A DNA stretch of 64,000 nt. Source: Phycisphaerae bacterium. GTDB taxonomy: Bacteria > Planctomycetota > Phycisphaerae > UBA1845. The DNA is taken from assembly GCA_029260055.1 (NCBI GenBank), contig JAJDDX010000461.1, positions 1-64,000 on the forward strand, given 5' to 3'. Each line of letters begins with the position of its first letter. Positions within the stretch are counted from its first letter, which is position 1. Below the pieces are notes generated by a model that did no database searches, had not been told where the DNA came from, and saw only the letters and a program-made list of their open reading frames with translations. The position numbers and the translations under genes are program-made. Shown piece by piece: positions 9,597-19,200 of this stretch.

Positions 9597-12596
9597 ATGA
9601 AATCTCTCACGTACGTCAAAGTGCTGCTCGCGGTAGCAGTCGGAGTGATGAGCGCCGATGCACTCGCGGAGCCTGTGGGTTCGGCCTTCACGTATCAAGG
9701 CCAACTCAAGAACGACGGCCGGCCGGTCAACGAACCCTGCGAATTCCATTTCAGCCTGTGGGACGCGCTAGCCCCAGGCACCGGGCACCAGATCGGCACC
9801 ACCGTGGTTTTCGACGGCGCGAACGTGGTGAACGTGGCCCACGGCCATTTCACCGTCGTGCTGGACTTCGGACCCAACGCGTTCAACGGCAGGCGGCGAT
9901 GGCTCGAAATATACGTCCGAAACTCGCAGGGCGACGCCAGACTCACGCCGCGGCAGGAGGTCACGACGACGCCGTATGCATCAACCGCGCTGACGACCAT
10001 CGGCGTCGACGGGCACTCGCTCGACGCGGACGACGGCAGCCCCGTTGATGCCGTCTACGTGAACGATCGCGGCTATACCGGCATCGGCACGACCACGCCC
10101 GAAGCGCCGCTTCACGTGCGCGACTGGACCGGTTCGGTGGCGGTGTACGCCGAAAACCCGGGTGAAGGGATGGTGGCTGAACTCGCCAGCGAACGCGGCG
10201 CCGTCTACGCCGAGGGCGGCCTTGCCGTCAAAGCCGTCTCGAACTCGGGCACCGGCAAGGCAGTGCACGGCATGGCGACCGCTATTGACGGCGTCAACTA
10301 CGGCGTATACGGGCAGACGGCAAGTCGCTCGGGTCATGGCGTCATGGGCCTCGCCACCTCCACCGACGGCGGCTACGGCGTGTACGGTGCGGTCGGCAGC
10401 CCGCAAGCCTACGCCGGTTACTTCGATGGCCGGGGTTACTTCAGCGGCAACGTCGGCGTCGGCACGACGGACCCCAGTTCGCCTCTGACGGTCAACGGAA
10501 TCATTGAGACCAAGACCGGTGGCATCAAGTTCCCCGACGGCACCACACAGACGACCGCCTCGCTCGGCGGAGGCTCCTCCCCTTGGACAAACGATGGCGA
10601 GGACAACATCTACTACGGTGACGGCTACGTCGGGGTCGGGGTAGGCAGCGCAGACCCCCTCCTTCAACCCCTGCACGTCGGCGGCAACGGTTACTTCGAC
10701 GGGACCGTCGGCATCGGTACACCGAACACCAGTTCGCACCTGACCGTCGGCGGCGTCATCGAGAGCACGGTCGGCGGCATCAAGTTCCCGGACGGGACCA
10801 CACAAACAACCGCCTCACTCGGCGGCGGCTCCTCTCTTTGGATCCTGGACGACGAGGACAACATCTACTACGGCGACGGATTCGTCGGGATTTCGGTAGG
10901 CAGCGGGGATACCCTCGTTCAGCCGCTGCACGTGGGAGGTGCTAGTTACTTCGAGGGCAACGTCGGCATTGGCGTGACGAACCCGACCGCGGCGCTCGAC
11001 GTAAACGGCACGGTCAACGCAACCGGCCTGAAACTCGGCTCCTCAGCCACCGTGGGACACGTTCTGACCGCCGACGCAAACGGATTGGGAACGTGGCAGG
11101 CGCCGACCGGCGCCGACTCGCCCTGGGAGACCGACGGTTACAACCTCTACTACACGGGCGGTTCGGTCGGTGTCGGCGTCAGCAGCCCGCAAGCCAATCT
11201 GCACGTCGCCGGGGGTAACTGGGACGTCAGCAGCGGCGAGGGCGACTTCAAGATCGGGTCCAGCACCTACCGCCTGAAGATGGGCGTCGCGACCTCGGGC
11301 GGCGGCGCAGGTACCTGCCGAATCGTGGCCGGCGGCCCATCTTCCAAGCTTGTCCTGGGCGCGAACGGTTCCGAACTCATGACCGTCTCGAGCACCATGG
11401 TCGATGTGAACAGCATGCTCGAAGCCAACGCTATAAGGCTCACCAGCGGCGCCAATTTCGGCTACGTGCTGACCTCTGACGGATCCGGTACCGCCACATG
11501 GCAGCCCCCGCCGACCGGCGGCGGCGGGTTCGATCTGCCTTACGACGGAAGCGCAGCCGTGAACGGCGACTCGGCCCTGAAGATCACCAACACCGGTACC
11601 GGCAACTACACGCATGCGATCGAGGGCGTGATCACCAACGCCAGTTCGGATTCAGCCGCCGGTTACTTCAATGCGATCGGCTTCGGTTCGGCCATCCACG
11701 CCGAGAGCGATAACCAAAGGACGATCTACGCGAGGAACTCCGGCGGCGGCCAGGCGGTCTACGGCAGCTCCGATGGATCCGGCGGCGGACGCTTTTCGAC
11801 AAGCATGGATGGTGGCTATGGCGTCAGGGGCAGCGTGACGAGCAGCGGCAGCTCGACGGAGAGCCGGGGCGGTTGGTTCACGGCGACCAACGGCACGAAC
11901 GGCGTCGGCGTCCTGGCCGAAGGCAAAGGCAAGGGCCTCCACGCAACCGCCAGCAACGGCACCGGCGTGGCCGTCCGCGCTGAAGCGACCGGTGCCGAAA
12001 GCGTCGGAGTCTATGCGACTTCGCCGTGGATCGCGGTGCAAGGGTCGAGTGCCTACGAGGCTGCGAGACTCGCGGGCAGGGTACGTGTCCGCCGATACGG
12101 AACCTCGGACACGGTATTTCTCGTGGACAGCGACGGTATCACGAAGGTCGACGTGCTGCAGATCCTCGGCGGCGCCGACCTCTCCGAGCAGTTCGACGTG
12201 AAGGAAAACGAGGCGTCCAAGGCTGAGCCCGGCATGGTCGTTTGCATCGACCCGGACAGCGCCGGAAAGCTGATCGTCAGCGAGAAGGCCTACGATCGCA
12301 CGGTGGCCGGCATCATCAGCGGCGCCGGCGGCGTCAAGACAGGCATGATGATGGGCCAGACCGACACGCTGGCTGACGGTGCCCATCCGGTGGCACTGAC
12401 CGGCCGAGTCTACGTGTGGGCGGATGCCTCGAACGGCCCGATCACGCCGGGCGACCTGTTGACCACGTCGGACACGCCCGGGCACGCGATGAAGATCACC
12501 GACTACGGTCAGTCCCACGGCGCGACGCTCGGCAAGGCGATGACTTCGCTCGACGAGGGCCGCGGCTTGGTCCTGGTTCTGGTGACGCTGCAGTAA
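9597..12596 (+). CDS. Fibre-like secreted protein (999 aa) with repeated stalk
   Basis: A signal peptide (MKSLTYVKVLLAVAVGVMSADALA) is followed by a domain starting GSAFTYQGQLKNDGRPVNEP, shared with the protein encoded at 34714-36960. The middle is made of repeats typical of trimeric tail-fibre or autotransporter stalks, with GIGT/GVGT-P...L.V motifs and at least two copies of GGIKFPDGTTQTTASLGGGS about 87 residues apart. The C-terminal 140 residues (GGADLSEQFDV ... GRGLVLVLVTLQ) match a domain often seen at the end of repeat-rich bacterial surface proteins; unlike its paralogue there is no S74 chaperone triad. The ATG is preceded by GAAAGGTGG. The protein is likely an extracellular trimeric fibre. 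It sits in a cluster of exported proteins reading away from the kinase/sigma pair. Confidence 0.75.
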   Translation: MKSLTYVKVLLAVAVGVMSADALAEPVGSAFTYQGQLKNDGRPVNEPCEFHFSLWDALAPGTGHQIGTTVVFDGANVVNVAHGHFTVVLDFGPNAFNGRRRWLEIYVRNSQGDARLTPRQEVTTTPYASTALTTIGVDGHSLDADDGSPVDAVYVNDRGYTGIGTTTPEAPLHVRDWTGSVAVYAENPGEGMVAELASERGAVYAEGGLAVKAVSNSGTGKAVHGMATAIDGVNYGVYGQTASRSGHGVMGLATSTDGGYGVYGAVGSPQAYAGYFDGRGYFSGNVGVGTTDPSSPLTVNGIIETKTGGIKFPDGTTQTTASLGGGSSPWTNDGEDNIYYGDGYVGVGVGSADPLLQPLHVGGNGYFDGTVGIGTPNTSSHLTVGGVIESTVGGIKFPDGTTQTTASLGGGSSLWILDDEDNIYYGDGFVGISVGSGDTLVQPLHVGGASYFEGNVGIGVTNPTAALDVNGTVNATGLKLGSSATVGHVLTADANGLGTWQAPTGADSPWETDGYNLYYTGGSVGVGVSSPQANLHVAGGNWDVSSGEGDFKIGSSTYRLKMGVATSGGGAGTCRIVAGGPSSKLVLGANGSELMTVSSTMVDVNSMLEANAIRLTSGANFGYVLTSDGSGTATWQPPPTGGGGFDLPYDGSAAVNGDSALKITNTGTGNYTHAIEGVITNASSDSAAGYFNAIGFGSAIHAESDNQRTIYARNSGGGQAVYGSSDGSGGGRFSTSMDGGYGVRGSVTSSGSSTESRGGWFTATNGTNGVGVLAEGKGKGLHATASNGTGVAVRAEATGAESVGVYATSPWIAVQGSSAYEAARLAGRVRVRRYGTSDTVFLVDSDGITKVDVLQILGGADLSEQFDVKENEASKAEPGMVVCIDPDSAGKLIVSEKAYDRTVAGIISGAGGVKTGMMMGQTDTLADGAHPVALTGRVYVWADASNGPITPGDLLTTSDTPGHAMKITDYGQSHGATLGKAMTSLDEGRGLVLVLVTLQ

Positions 12597-12623
12597 GCGC
12601 GGCAAGCGTAAGGAGATACTCCG

Positions 12624-14228
12624 ATGAAAACGAACTTACTGCTGACAGCCGCGTTGCTGATCGTCACAAGCTTCGCCATGGCGGAAGCCCCTGAAGTGGA
12701 GCCCGACGGCGTCATTAACGAGGCCTTCCCGGAAATCATGCCGTTCGACCCGGTGGCCGACGCGGTCGAGCCGCCGACCATTGTAACGCTTGACCGAAAC
12801 GACGCGTTCATCGAAGGCCTCAATGTCTTCGAACTCCCCATGCTGACCGTCGACGACATCGCCGAGGCGGATCGGCTCGCGGATGAGAAGTTCGCCGGTA
12901 TCACACCCGGGCCGCTGCGCGTCGGCGTGACCCGCGCGTTCGAACCGGGCGAAGTGGCGATTCATCGCGGCGGCGCCAACGTGATTCAAACGACCGACGG
13001 GCAGAGCGTCACGACGCTCGCGATACGTTCACCCGGCGCCTACGGCATGCGCCTGCACATTACCGACTTCGACATCGGTGACGGAACGGCCGTCGTCTAT
13101 TCGCTGACCGCGACCGATGTGGTAGCGCGCGGGCCTTACACATCCAAGGGTCCGAAGCAACGCGGCGACTTCTGGACCGCCTCGCTACCCGGCGAAGACG
13201 CCTATATTGAAATCGTCGGGGCGGAGGCACCGCGACTCGAGGTCAAGGAGATCGTCCATTTCGACCACGATTTCGGAGACGGCCGCGGCAGTCCACCGCT
13301 TCTCGGTTGTCATGAGGACGTCATGTGCCATCTCGGTTTGGTGGACTGGATTCCGGTGATCGCCACGGGGCAGATGAACTTCAGCGATGCGGACGGCAGC
13401 TACGTCTGTACAGGCACGCTGCTGACCGACCTCGATCCGGAGACGGACGTGCCGTGGTTCATCACGGCCAAGCACTGCCTGGACACGCAGGCCATGGTCG
13501 ACACGCTCGAGGTCGTCTGGTTCTACCAGACACCCGTGTGCGACGACGAAGCGAACGTGCCCAACTGGTGGAGCCTGCCGCGCACGATCGGCGGACTTCA
13601 CGTCCGCCGCTACGGCGAGAACGACATGGAGTTCATGCGTCTGTCCACCCCCCTGCCGGGCGGGCTGGGTTTCGCCGGCTGGACCGAAGCCACCAGTACG
13701 GGCACCTACGGCGTGCATCACCCGAAGGGCTCCTGGAAACGCATGGTCGACGTGAGCAGTGCGACCATCGGTTGCGGCAGCTTCGACCCGACCGACTACG
13801 ACTCCTACGATCGGGACAACGGTCTCACGCAGAAGGGATCGAGCGGCTCCGGCGTCTTCAACAGCTCCGGCCAACTCAGCGGCCAACTCTACGGTGTCTG
13901 CTCGCTCACGACCGATCCGGACGACCTGAACTGCAGCAACATCGACAACTTCTGGAACATGTACGGCGAGTTCGACACATCGCACGACGAGATCGGATGG
14001 TGGCTCGGCCTCGGCGGGACGATGTACGTCGATCCCGCCAGCGGCTGCATGTTCGAAATAGGCAGCGAAGACTGCCCGTTCAAGACCATCGAAAACGCCC
14101 TGGCGGCCGCCTGGCCGGACCTGCGCATCAAGATCGCAGCGGGGGATTACCCGAACCTGATCACGTTCGACCAGGAGGTCACGTTGATGGCTAACGGAGG
14201 AACGGTTACGATTGGTGCATCGCCTTAA
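12624..14228 (+). CDS. Secreted trypsin-like serine protease (lysyl-endopeptidase type)
   Basis: The 534-residue product has a signal peptide (MKTNLLLTAALLIVTSFAMA), a propeptide-like region of about 200 residues, and an S1-fold protease domain. Catalytic residues can be read as His284 (FITAKHCLDT), Asp334 (GENDMEFMRL) and Ser407 (QKGSSGSGVF). The spacing and the paired Cys around the His fit the lysyl endopeptidase group (Achromobacter protease I-like). After the protease domain a short tail (GTMYVDPASGC ... TIENALAAAWPDLRIKIAAG) resembles the first rung of a beta-helix domain and ends abruptly. A strong AAGGAGAT lies before the ATG. It follows the fibre gene by 27 bases, so it is likely in the same transcript, and it may process the neighbouring surface proteins (inference). 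Confidence 0.85.
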   Translation: MKTNLLLTAALLIVTSFAMAEAPEVEPDGVINEAFPEIMPFDPVADAVEPPTIVTLDRNDAFIEGLNVFELPMLTVDDIAEADRLADEKFAGITPGPLRVGVTRAFEPGEVAIHRGGANVIQTTDGQSVTTLAIRSPGAYGMRLHITDFDIGDGTAVVYSLTATDVVARGPYTSKGPKQRGDFWTASLPGEDAYIEIVGAEAPRLEVKEIVHFDHDFGDGRGSPPLLGCHEDVMCHLGLVDWIPVIATGQMNFSDADGSYVCTGTLLTDLDPETDVPWFITAKHCLDTQAMVDTLEVVWFYQTPVCDDEANVPNWWSLPRTIGGLHVRRYGENDMEFMRLSTPLPGGLGFAGWTEATSTGTYGVHHPKGSWKRMVDVSSATIGCGSFDPTDYDSYDRDNGLTQKGSSGSGVFNSSGQLSGQLYGVCSLTTDPDDLNCSNIDNFWNMYGEFDTSHDEIGWWLGLGGTMYVDPASGCMFEIGSEDCPFKTIENALAAAWPDLRIKIAAGDYPNLITFDQEVTLMANGGTVTIGASP

Positions 14229-14262
14229 CGAGTGCCTGTACGCCTGGGTTCGTCGATCGACT

Positions 14263-14292
14263 CGGCCCTCCGGCTCAGCCACCGGAGGGCCG
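14263..14292 (+). terminator. Terminator-like hairpin after the protease gene
   Basis: Perfect 11-bp stem CGGCCCTCCGG / CCGGAGGGCCG with an 8-base loop, followed by CATTTCGT. It lies 35 bases after the protease stop and before the ATG of the Cys-rich repeat gene at 14359. The U-tract is weak, so termination may be partial. Confidence 0.65.
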
Positions 14293-14358
14293 CATTTCGT
14301 AGGGTGTGTCGGCAACTCAGACAACGGGAAGGATGAAGCCAAATCGAGGACCAAAGCC

Positions 14359-16758
14359 ATGAAGCACATCAACATCATCTGCATGCTCGCCGTGGCGTGC
14401 GTATGCCACCGAGCCGTCGGACAGACGTGCGAGGACGCGTGCACGAACTGTAGCGAAACCTGCCCGCCGGGGCAGATCGAGTGCGCCGGAATCTGCGTCG
14501 ACCCGAACGCCGACGTAGATAACTGTGGCGCTTGCGACTTCGAGTGCGAGCCCGGCTTCATCTGCACCCCTTGGGGCTGCGGCATCAGTTGTCAGGAGGG
14601 GCAGACGAGCTGCGGCGGCGTGTGCATCAACCTCGATATCGATGAAGATAATTGCGGCGGCTGTGGGCTCGACTGTGATCCTGGCCATACCTGCAGCAGC
14701 GGCTACTGCGCTCCAAGTTGTCAGCCGCATCAGACGAGCTGCGGCGGCGTATGCACAAACCTCGATACCGATGAAGATAATTGCCTCGGCTGCGGGCTTG
14801 AGTGCCCACCAGGCCATAACTGCTTCAACGGCTCCTGCGGGATAGCGTGTCCGCTGGGCCAGGGCAGTTGTGGTGATGGCCTGTGTCACGACTTCCAGAC
14901 CGACGTAGACCATTGCGGCGGTTGCGGGCTCGAGTGCGATCCCGGCTATATCTGCAATGGCGGCTCCTGCGGCATATGGTGCCCGATAGGACAGCACAGC
15001 TGTGGCGATGGCATTTGTCACGACTTCGATACCAACGAGGATCATTGCGGCGGCTGCGGGCTCATGTGTGATGCGGGCGAGCTCTGCAACAACGGATCCT
15101 GCTACACGAGCTGTCACGAGGGGCTGACCAACTGTGCCGGCGCTTGTCGCGACCTCGATACGGATCCGCTGAATTGCGGTGCCTGTGGTCGGGCCTGCGA
15201 TCCCGGCGAGCTCTGCAACGACGGGTCCTGCGACGTGAGCTGTCAAACAGGACTGACCCCCTGTGACGATGTATGCCGAGACCTGCAGACCGACGCGCTG
15301 CACTGCGGCGCGTGCGGCGTCGCGTGCAACCCCGGTCAGCTTTGCTCCTCAGGCTCCTGCGTCACAAGCTGTCAACAAGGCCAGACCAACTGCAGCGGAT
15401 TCTGTCGGGACCTCCAGTGGAATCGCTTCCACTGCGGGACCTGCGGGAATCAGTGCGATCCGGGCGAGGTGTGCATCAGCGGGGCGTGCAGGGTGCAGTG
15501 CCAGAACGGACTCGCCGACTGCAGCGGCGCCTGCGTCAACCTGGACGACGACCGCCGGAACTGCGGAACGTGCGGCGTCAACTGCGCAGCCGGCGAGCTC
15601 TGCATGAACGGCACATGCACCCTGCATTGCCAGGCGGGTCAGACCGAGTGTAACGGAACTTGCGTGGACCTGGCCAACGACCACCTCAACTGCGGCGCGT
15701 GCGGCCGAGGTTGCGATCCGGGCGAGATCTGCGTCAACAGCGTTTGCGAGCTTACCTGCCAACCCGGACTGACCGACTGCGCCGATAGGTGCGTCGATCG
15801 GATGACCGACCGGGCCAATTGCGGCACCTGTGGCACCGCGTGCGGCCCGGGCGAGGTCTGCAACGGTGGCACCTGCGAGCTATCTTGCCAACCGGGCCGC
15901 ACGAGGTGCGGCGGGCAATGCGTTGACACGATGACCGATCGTGCCAACTGCGGGGCCTGCGGAACCGCGTGTCCCGGCGGCATGATCTGCGACGGAACGG
16001 GCCACTGCGCGCTGAGCTGCCAGGCTGGTTTGTCCAATTGCGGCGGAGTCTGCGTGGATCGCGGGACCGACCGAGCCAACTGCGGCGCCTGCGGCACCGC
16101 GTGTGATCCGGGCGAGACCTGCAACGGCGGCTTCTGCCAGCTATCGTGTCAAGCGGGGCGAACCGAATGCGACGGTCAGTGCGTGGACACGCTCACGGAC
16201 CGCGCACATTGCGGGGCTTGTCGCGCGGCATGCGACCCGGGCGAGGTGTGCAACAACGGCACGTGCAGGCTCTCGTGCCAGGCGGGCCGCTCGGAGTGTT
16301 ACGGACAATGCGTCGACAAGATGACCGATCGGGCGAACTGCGGCGCGTGCGGTACGGTCTGCCCTGACGGCGAGGTGTGCAACGGCGGCACATGCGATTT
16401 GTCATGTCAGGCGGGTCGAACCGAATGCGACGGTCAGTGCGTGGACAGGCTCACGGACGGCGCGAACTGCGGCGCCTGTCGCACAACATGCGGGGCGGGC
16501 GAGGTTTGCGACGGCACGGGCCAATGCGCGCTGAGTTGTCAATCCGGGCTTACTGAATGCGACGGCGGCTGTGTGGAGACCGACACCGATCGAGCCAACT
16601 GTGGCGCGTGCGGCAACAGTTGCCCGACCGGTTCCATCTGCTCAGCGGGCAGTTGCCTGCCCGTGGGCGACCTGGATATGGATTGCGACGTGGACCTCGG
16701 CGACCACCAGACGTTCCAGAGCAACCTCACCGGCCCGCGGGAGGGATGCGGGGGATAG
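14359..16758 (+). CDS. Secreted Cys-rich repeat protein with C-terminal dockerin half-module
   Basis: The frame is open from 14212, but the ATG at 14359 gives a proper signal peptide (MKHINIICMLAVACVCHRAVG) and lies beyond the hairpin at 14263-14292. The remaining protein contains 17 tandem units of about 36-46 residues with the pattern C..G...C.G.C.....D..NCG.CG..C..G..C..G.C, like the Cys-rich repeats seen in myxobacterial and planctomycete surface proteins. The pattern predicts many disulfide-locked loops. The last 30 residues include one EF-hand-like loop (GDLDMDCDVDLGDHQTFQSN) of the dockerin type; the second loop is missing, so this module is half-length. No catalytic motif is present. 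A structural or adhesive surface role is inference. Confidence 0.8.
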   Translation: MKHINIICMLAVACVCHRAVGQTCEDACTNCSETCPPGQIECAGICVDPNADVDNCGACDFECEPGFICTPWGCGISCQEGQTSCGGVCINLDIDEDNCGGCGLDCDPGHTCSSGYCAPSCQPHQTSCGGVCTNLDTDEDNCLGCGLECPPGHNCFNGSCGIACPLGQGSCGDGLCHDFQTDVDHCGGCGLECDPGYICNGGSCGIWCPIGQHSCGDGICHDFDTNEDHCGGCGLMCDAGELCNNGSCYTSCHEGLTNCAGACRDLDTDPLNCGACGRACDPGELCNDGSCDVSCQTGLTPCDDVCRDLQTDALHCGACGVACNPGQLCSSGSCVTSCQQGQTNCSGFCRDLQWNRFHCGTCGNQCDPGEVCISGACRVQCQNGLADCSGACVNLDDDRRNCGTCGVNCAAGELCMNGTCTLHCQAGQTECNGTCVDLANDHLNCGACGRGCDPGEICVNSVCELTCQPGLTDCADRCVDRMTDRANCGTCGTACGPGEVCNGGTCELSCQPGRTRCGGQCVDTMTDRANCGACGTACPGGMICDGTGHCALSCQAGLSNCGGVCVDRGTDRANCGACGTACDPGETCNGGFCQLSCQAGRTECDGQCVDTLTDRAHCGACRAACDPGEVCNNGTCRLSCQAGRSECYGQCVDKMTDRANCGACGTVCPDGEVCNGGTCDLSCQAGRTECDGQCVDRLTDGANCGACRTTCGAGEVCDGTGQCALSCQSGLTECDGGCVETDTDRANCGACGNSCPTGSICSAGSCLPVGDLDMDCDVDLGDHQTFQSNLTGPREGCGG

Positions 16759-16821
16759 GCGCAGCTGAGACCGGACCGAGGAATGCGCATCGCACGGAAC
16801 GTTTCGTCTGGGGCGGCGACG

Positions 16822-18732
16822 CTACGGCCTGGTGCCTCCGAGCTTAGCGATGGTCTTCTTCGGGTTCATCAACAGGTACGACGACGAACCGTCCGTCGCT
16901 TGGTCGGCACCTGACTTGATCAGATCGACGATCTTCGCAGGCGTCAGGTTTGGGTCGATCGCCAGCAGCTTGCCGGCCAGATTGGCCACGTTCGGCGAAG
17001 CCATCGAGGTGCCGGAGAACTTCATGCGGGCGCCGCCCGGTACGTAGCTTTCCACCTCGAACCCGTTCGCGTAGACCTGCACCGTCCGCCCGAAACTGGT
17101 GAACGAGGTCGGATCACCCGCCTGGTCCACGGCACCTACGACCAACAGATTGGGAAGGTCAAAGGACGAAGGAATGTCTTCGTCGAATTCGACATCGTTG
17201 TCGGCGTTGCCGGCTGCACAGACGAAGAGGATGTCCGGCGCGTTCTTGATTGCCTGAAAAAGGCCCTCTTTCTGCAGCGTGAAGACCTTCCGGGCGGTCT
17301 CGCGGCGCTCCTCGGCGCTGGCGCCGATGCCATTGGCTTCGAGCGACACTTCCGCATCCTTCTGGGCCTCGCCCCAGCTCATGTTCACCACGCGTACGCC
17401 GTGCTGTTTGAAGTAATTCACGGTATCGAGGCACTTCTTGCCGTCTCGCGTGCCCCATTCGACGGTACGGGCCACCGGGATGGTGTGGTAGTCGTAGGTG
17501 TGCCTGGCAATGAGCAGTCGGGCGAACGGATTGCCCTCGACCATGATGCCGGCCACGTGCGTCCCGTGGGCGTAGTTCCCCGCCAGGCTCAGGTCTTGGA
17601 TGAATCCCTCAACGTCCTCCGGAGCCAGGGACGCCATATGCTTCTTCAGCGCCGTAGCCTCCGGGCTGTCTATGACCGCTTGCAGGTCCATCAACCCCTT
17701 GGTGTACGCCATGACGGTCGACATGCGGTCAGCCGCATCCCCCAGCGGGAAGAGATACCCCGTCGTTCGGCGGGCGTGGTAGTCGTAGGCGATGCCGTGG
17801 ATGTCGTCGACGAAGCCGTTGCCGTCATCGTCCTTGCCGCTTGGCTTCTCAGAACCGTTGACAAAGAGGCGATCCTTGAAGATCTCGGTATCCGTGCCCG
17901 AATCCCACGGGGCCATCAGCACGGGCGTCAGTTTCTGTCCGGTTGCGAGGCTGATATTCCGAGCGGCCCAGATATCCGTTTTGACGGTCTTGTTCGCGTC
18001 GATCTTCTCCTGGTAGACCGCGAGCAACTCGCCCTTGAGGGGGAGGATCTCGCCCATCATGAAGTGCATTCGGATGACGGCGCCCGCCATGTCGGCGCTG
18101 AGTTCCCCGGTCTTGGCGGTCACCGGGTCCATCTGAGCCTGCACCATGCCCATGATCAGATTGTCGCTGAGGAACTCCATACGGCCCTTGCTCTGCTGGA
18201 CGATGTCCTGAACGGTGTCCCACGGCAGCTTGGCCACGCGTTTCGCGAGCGCCCCGCGAAAAGCCTGCTTGTAGGCGGACGGGCTCGCGCCGGCCTTCGC
18301 ATCGCTTTTGGCGGCGATGATCGACAGCGTCGTCATGCCGCTGGTGAGCTTCTTCGCCTCTTTGTCCTCCAGGGCTCGGACTAGCTCGATCCGCGCGGCC
18401 GCGTCCTCGTAATCACCACGCAGCATCGCGATGGTCTGCAAAGTGCCGTGCCAGCGCTGCATCGTCGAAGCGTCACCGACCGCGTACTTGGCCATGTCAG
18501 CCTCGATGTCCTTGCGGACCTTCTGGGCCAGTGCCTTGACCTGCTCCGCGGACTTGATCATGTCCGAAACCTTGCCCGGGCACGCGTAGGTATGCTGTGG
18601 CAGGTCGTCGAGTTTGGTGATCTTGATCTTGCCGGCCGGCGGGTCACCGGCTGAGGCCACGTTGGCGACGAGCAGCGTACCCAGCAGTAGGGCCGGCAGC
18701 GTCATGTAAGAGATCCATGTCGGTCGATTCAT
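16822..18732 (-). CDS. Secreted subtilisin-like serine protease (S8)
   Basis: The ATG at 18732 is chosen because GAGGAG lies 8 bases upstream on the minus strand and the product then has a good signal peptide (MNRPTWISYMTLPALLLGTL ... ASA). The 636-residue protein has an unusual helical N-terminal region of about 240 residues and then an S8 domain. Catalytic residues are Asp277 (PWDSGTDTEIF), His392 (YAHGTHVAGIM) and Ser576 (KFSGTSMASPN), with oxyanion Asn509 (CAAGNADND). The DDDGNGFVDDIHGI segment is the usual S8 calcium-loop region. An insertion of about 75 residues between Asp and His is longer than usual. It is convergent with the Cys-rich repeat gene, 63 bases away. It is expected to be extracellular or periplasmic. 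Confidence 0.9.
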   Translation of the reverse strand: MNRPTWISYMTLPALLLGTLLVANVASAGDPPAGKIKITKLDDLPQHTYACPGKVSDMIKSAEQVKALAQKVRKDIEADMAKYAVGDASTMQRWHGTLQTIAMLRGDYEDAAARIELVRALEDKEAKKLTSGMTTLSIIAAKSDAKAGASPSAYKQAFRGALAKRVAKLPWDTVQDIVQQSKGRMEFLSDNLIMGMVQAQMDPVTAKTGELSADMAGAVIRMHFMMGEILPLKGELLAVYQEKIDANKTVKTDIWAARNISLATGQKLTPVLMAPWDSGTDTEIFKDRLFVNGSEKPSGKDDDGNGFVDDIHGIAYDYHARRTTGYLFPLGDAADRMSTVMAYTKGLMDLQAVIDSPEATALKKHMASLAPEDVEGFIQDLSLAGNYAHGTHVAGIMVEGNPFARLLIARHTYDYHTIPVARTVEWGTRDGKKCLDTVNYFKQHGVRVVNMSWGEAQKDAEVSLEANGIGASAEERRETARKVFTLQKEGLFQAIKNAPDILFVCAAGNADNDVEFDEDIPSSFDLPNLLVVGAVDQAGDPTSFTSFGRTVQVYANGFEVESYVPGGARMKFSGTSMASPNVANLAGKLLAIDPNLTPAKIVDLIKSGADQATDGSSSYLLMNPKKTIAKLGGTRP

Positions 18733-19200
18733 CGCTTTTCTCCTCAGGATTCCAAACCGCGCAGTGGAGTGACATCGGGTCGATGGCAATGCGCGGGATC
18801 AGCCGATCCACTTCCTCGTGCAAACTCCGCCTGGCACGGCGCTCGCGGATACCGCATACGAGCATAGCCGGTTATCGAGCGAGCCGCCAACGACCGCAGA
18901 CAATTGCCGACAATCCGCATCCGCCACCGTCAAGAACCGCTTCGTTTTGCTTGATGAGCCTCGACAGGATGGATGACGCCCCGGAAGGACTGCCCTCACC
19001 TCCAGCGCGCGGGAATACTCCCGGCCGGGCGAGTCGGACTGGCGCCGGCCGACGCCGATTGGCGTGAGGGCGCCGGTATCCGTCGCCCGGTTCGTCGGGT
19101 ACAATCAGCCGGTCACGTGACCCGCGATACGCACACATCTAGGGCGGACCCTCCGCTGACGCGTGCGGTCTGACGGCAACTCAATTCCTAGGAGATACCG
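18733..19200. other. Intergenic region between divergent subtilisin and dodecin-like genes
   Basis: About 470 bases hold no convincing gene. Both flanking genes read outwards, so promoters for both should be here. The only -10-like box noticed is TACAAT at 19100-19105 on the plus strand, without a good -35. No clear repeat or RNA gene was seen. Confidence 0.45.

Noticed and set aside
14400-16700. Repeat array as a mobile or CRISPR element
   Set aside because: The periodicity is that of a coding Cys-rich repeat in one long frame with a signal peptide; there are no spacers.
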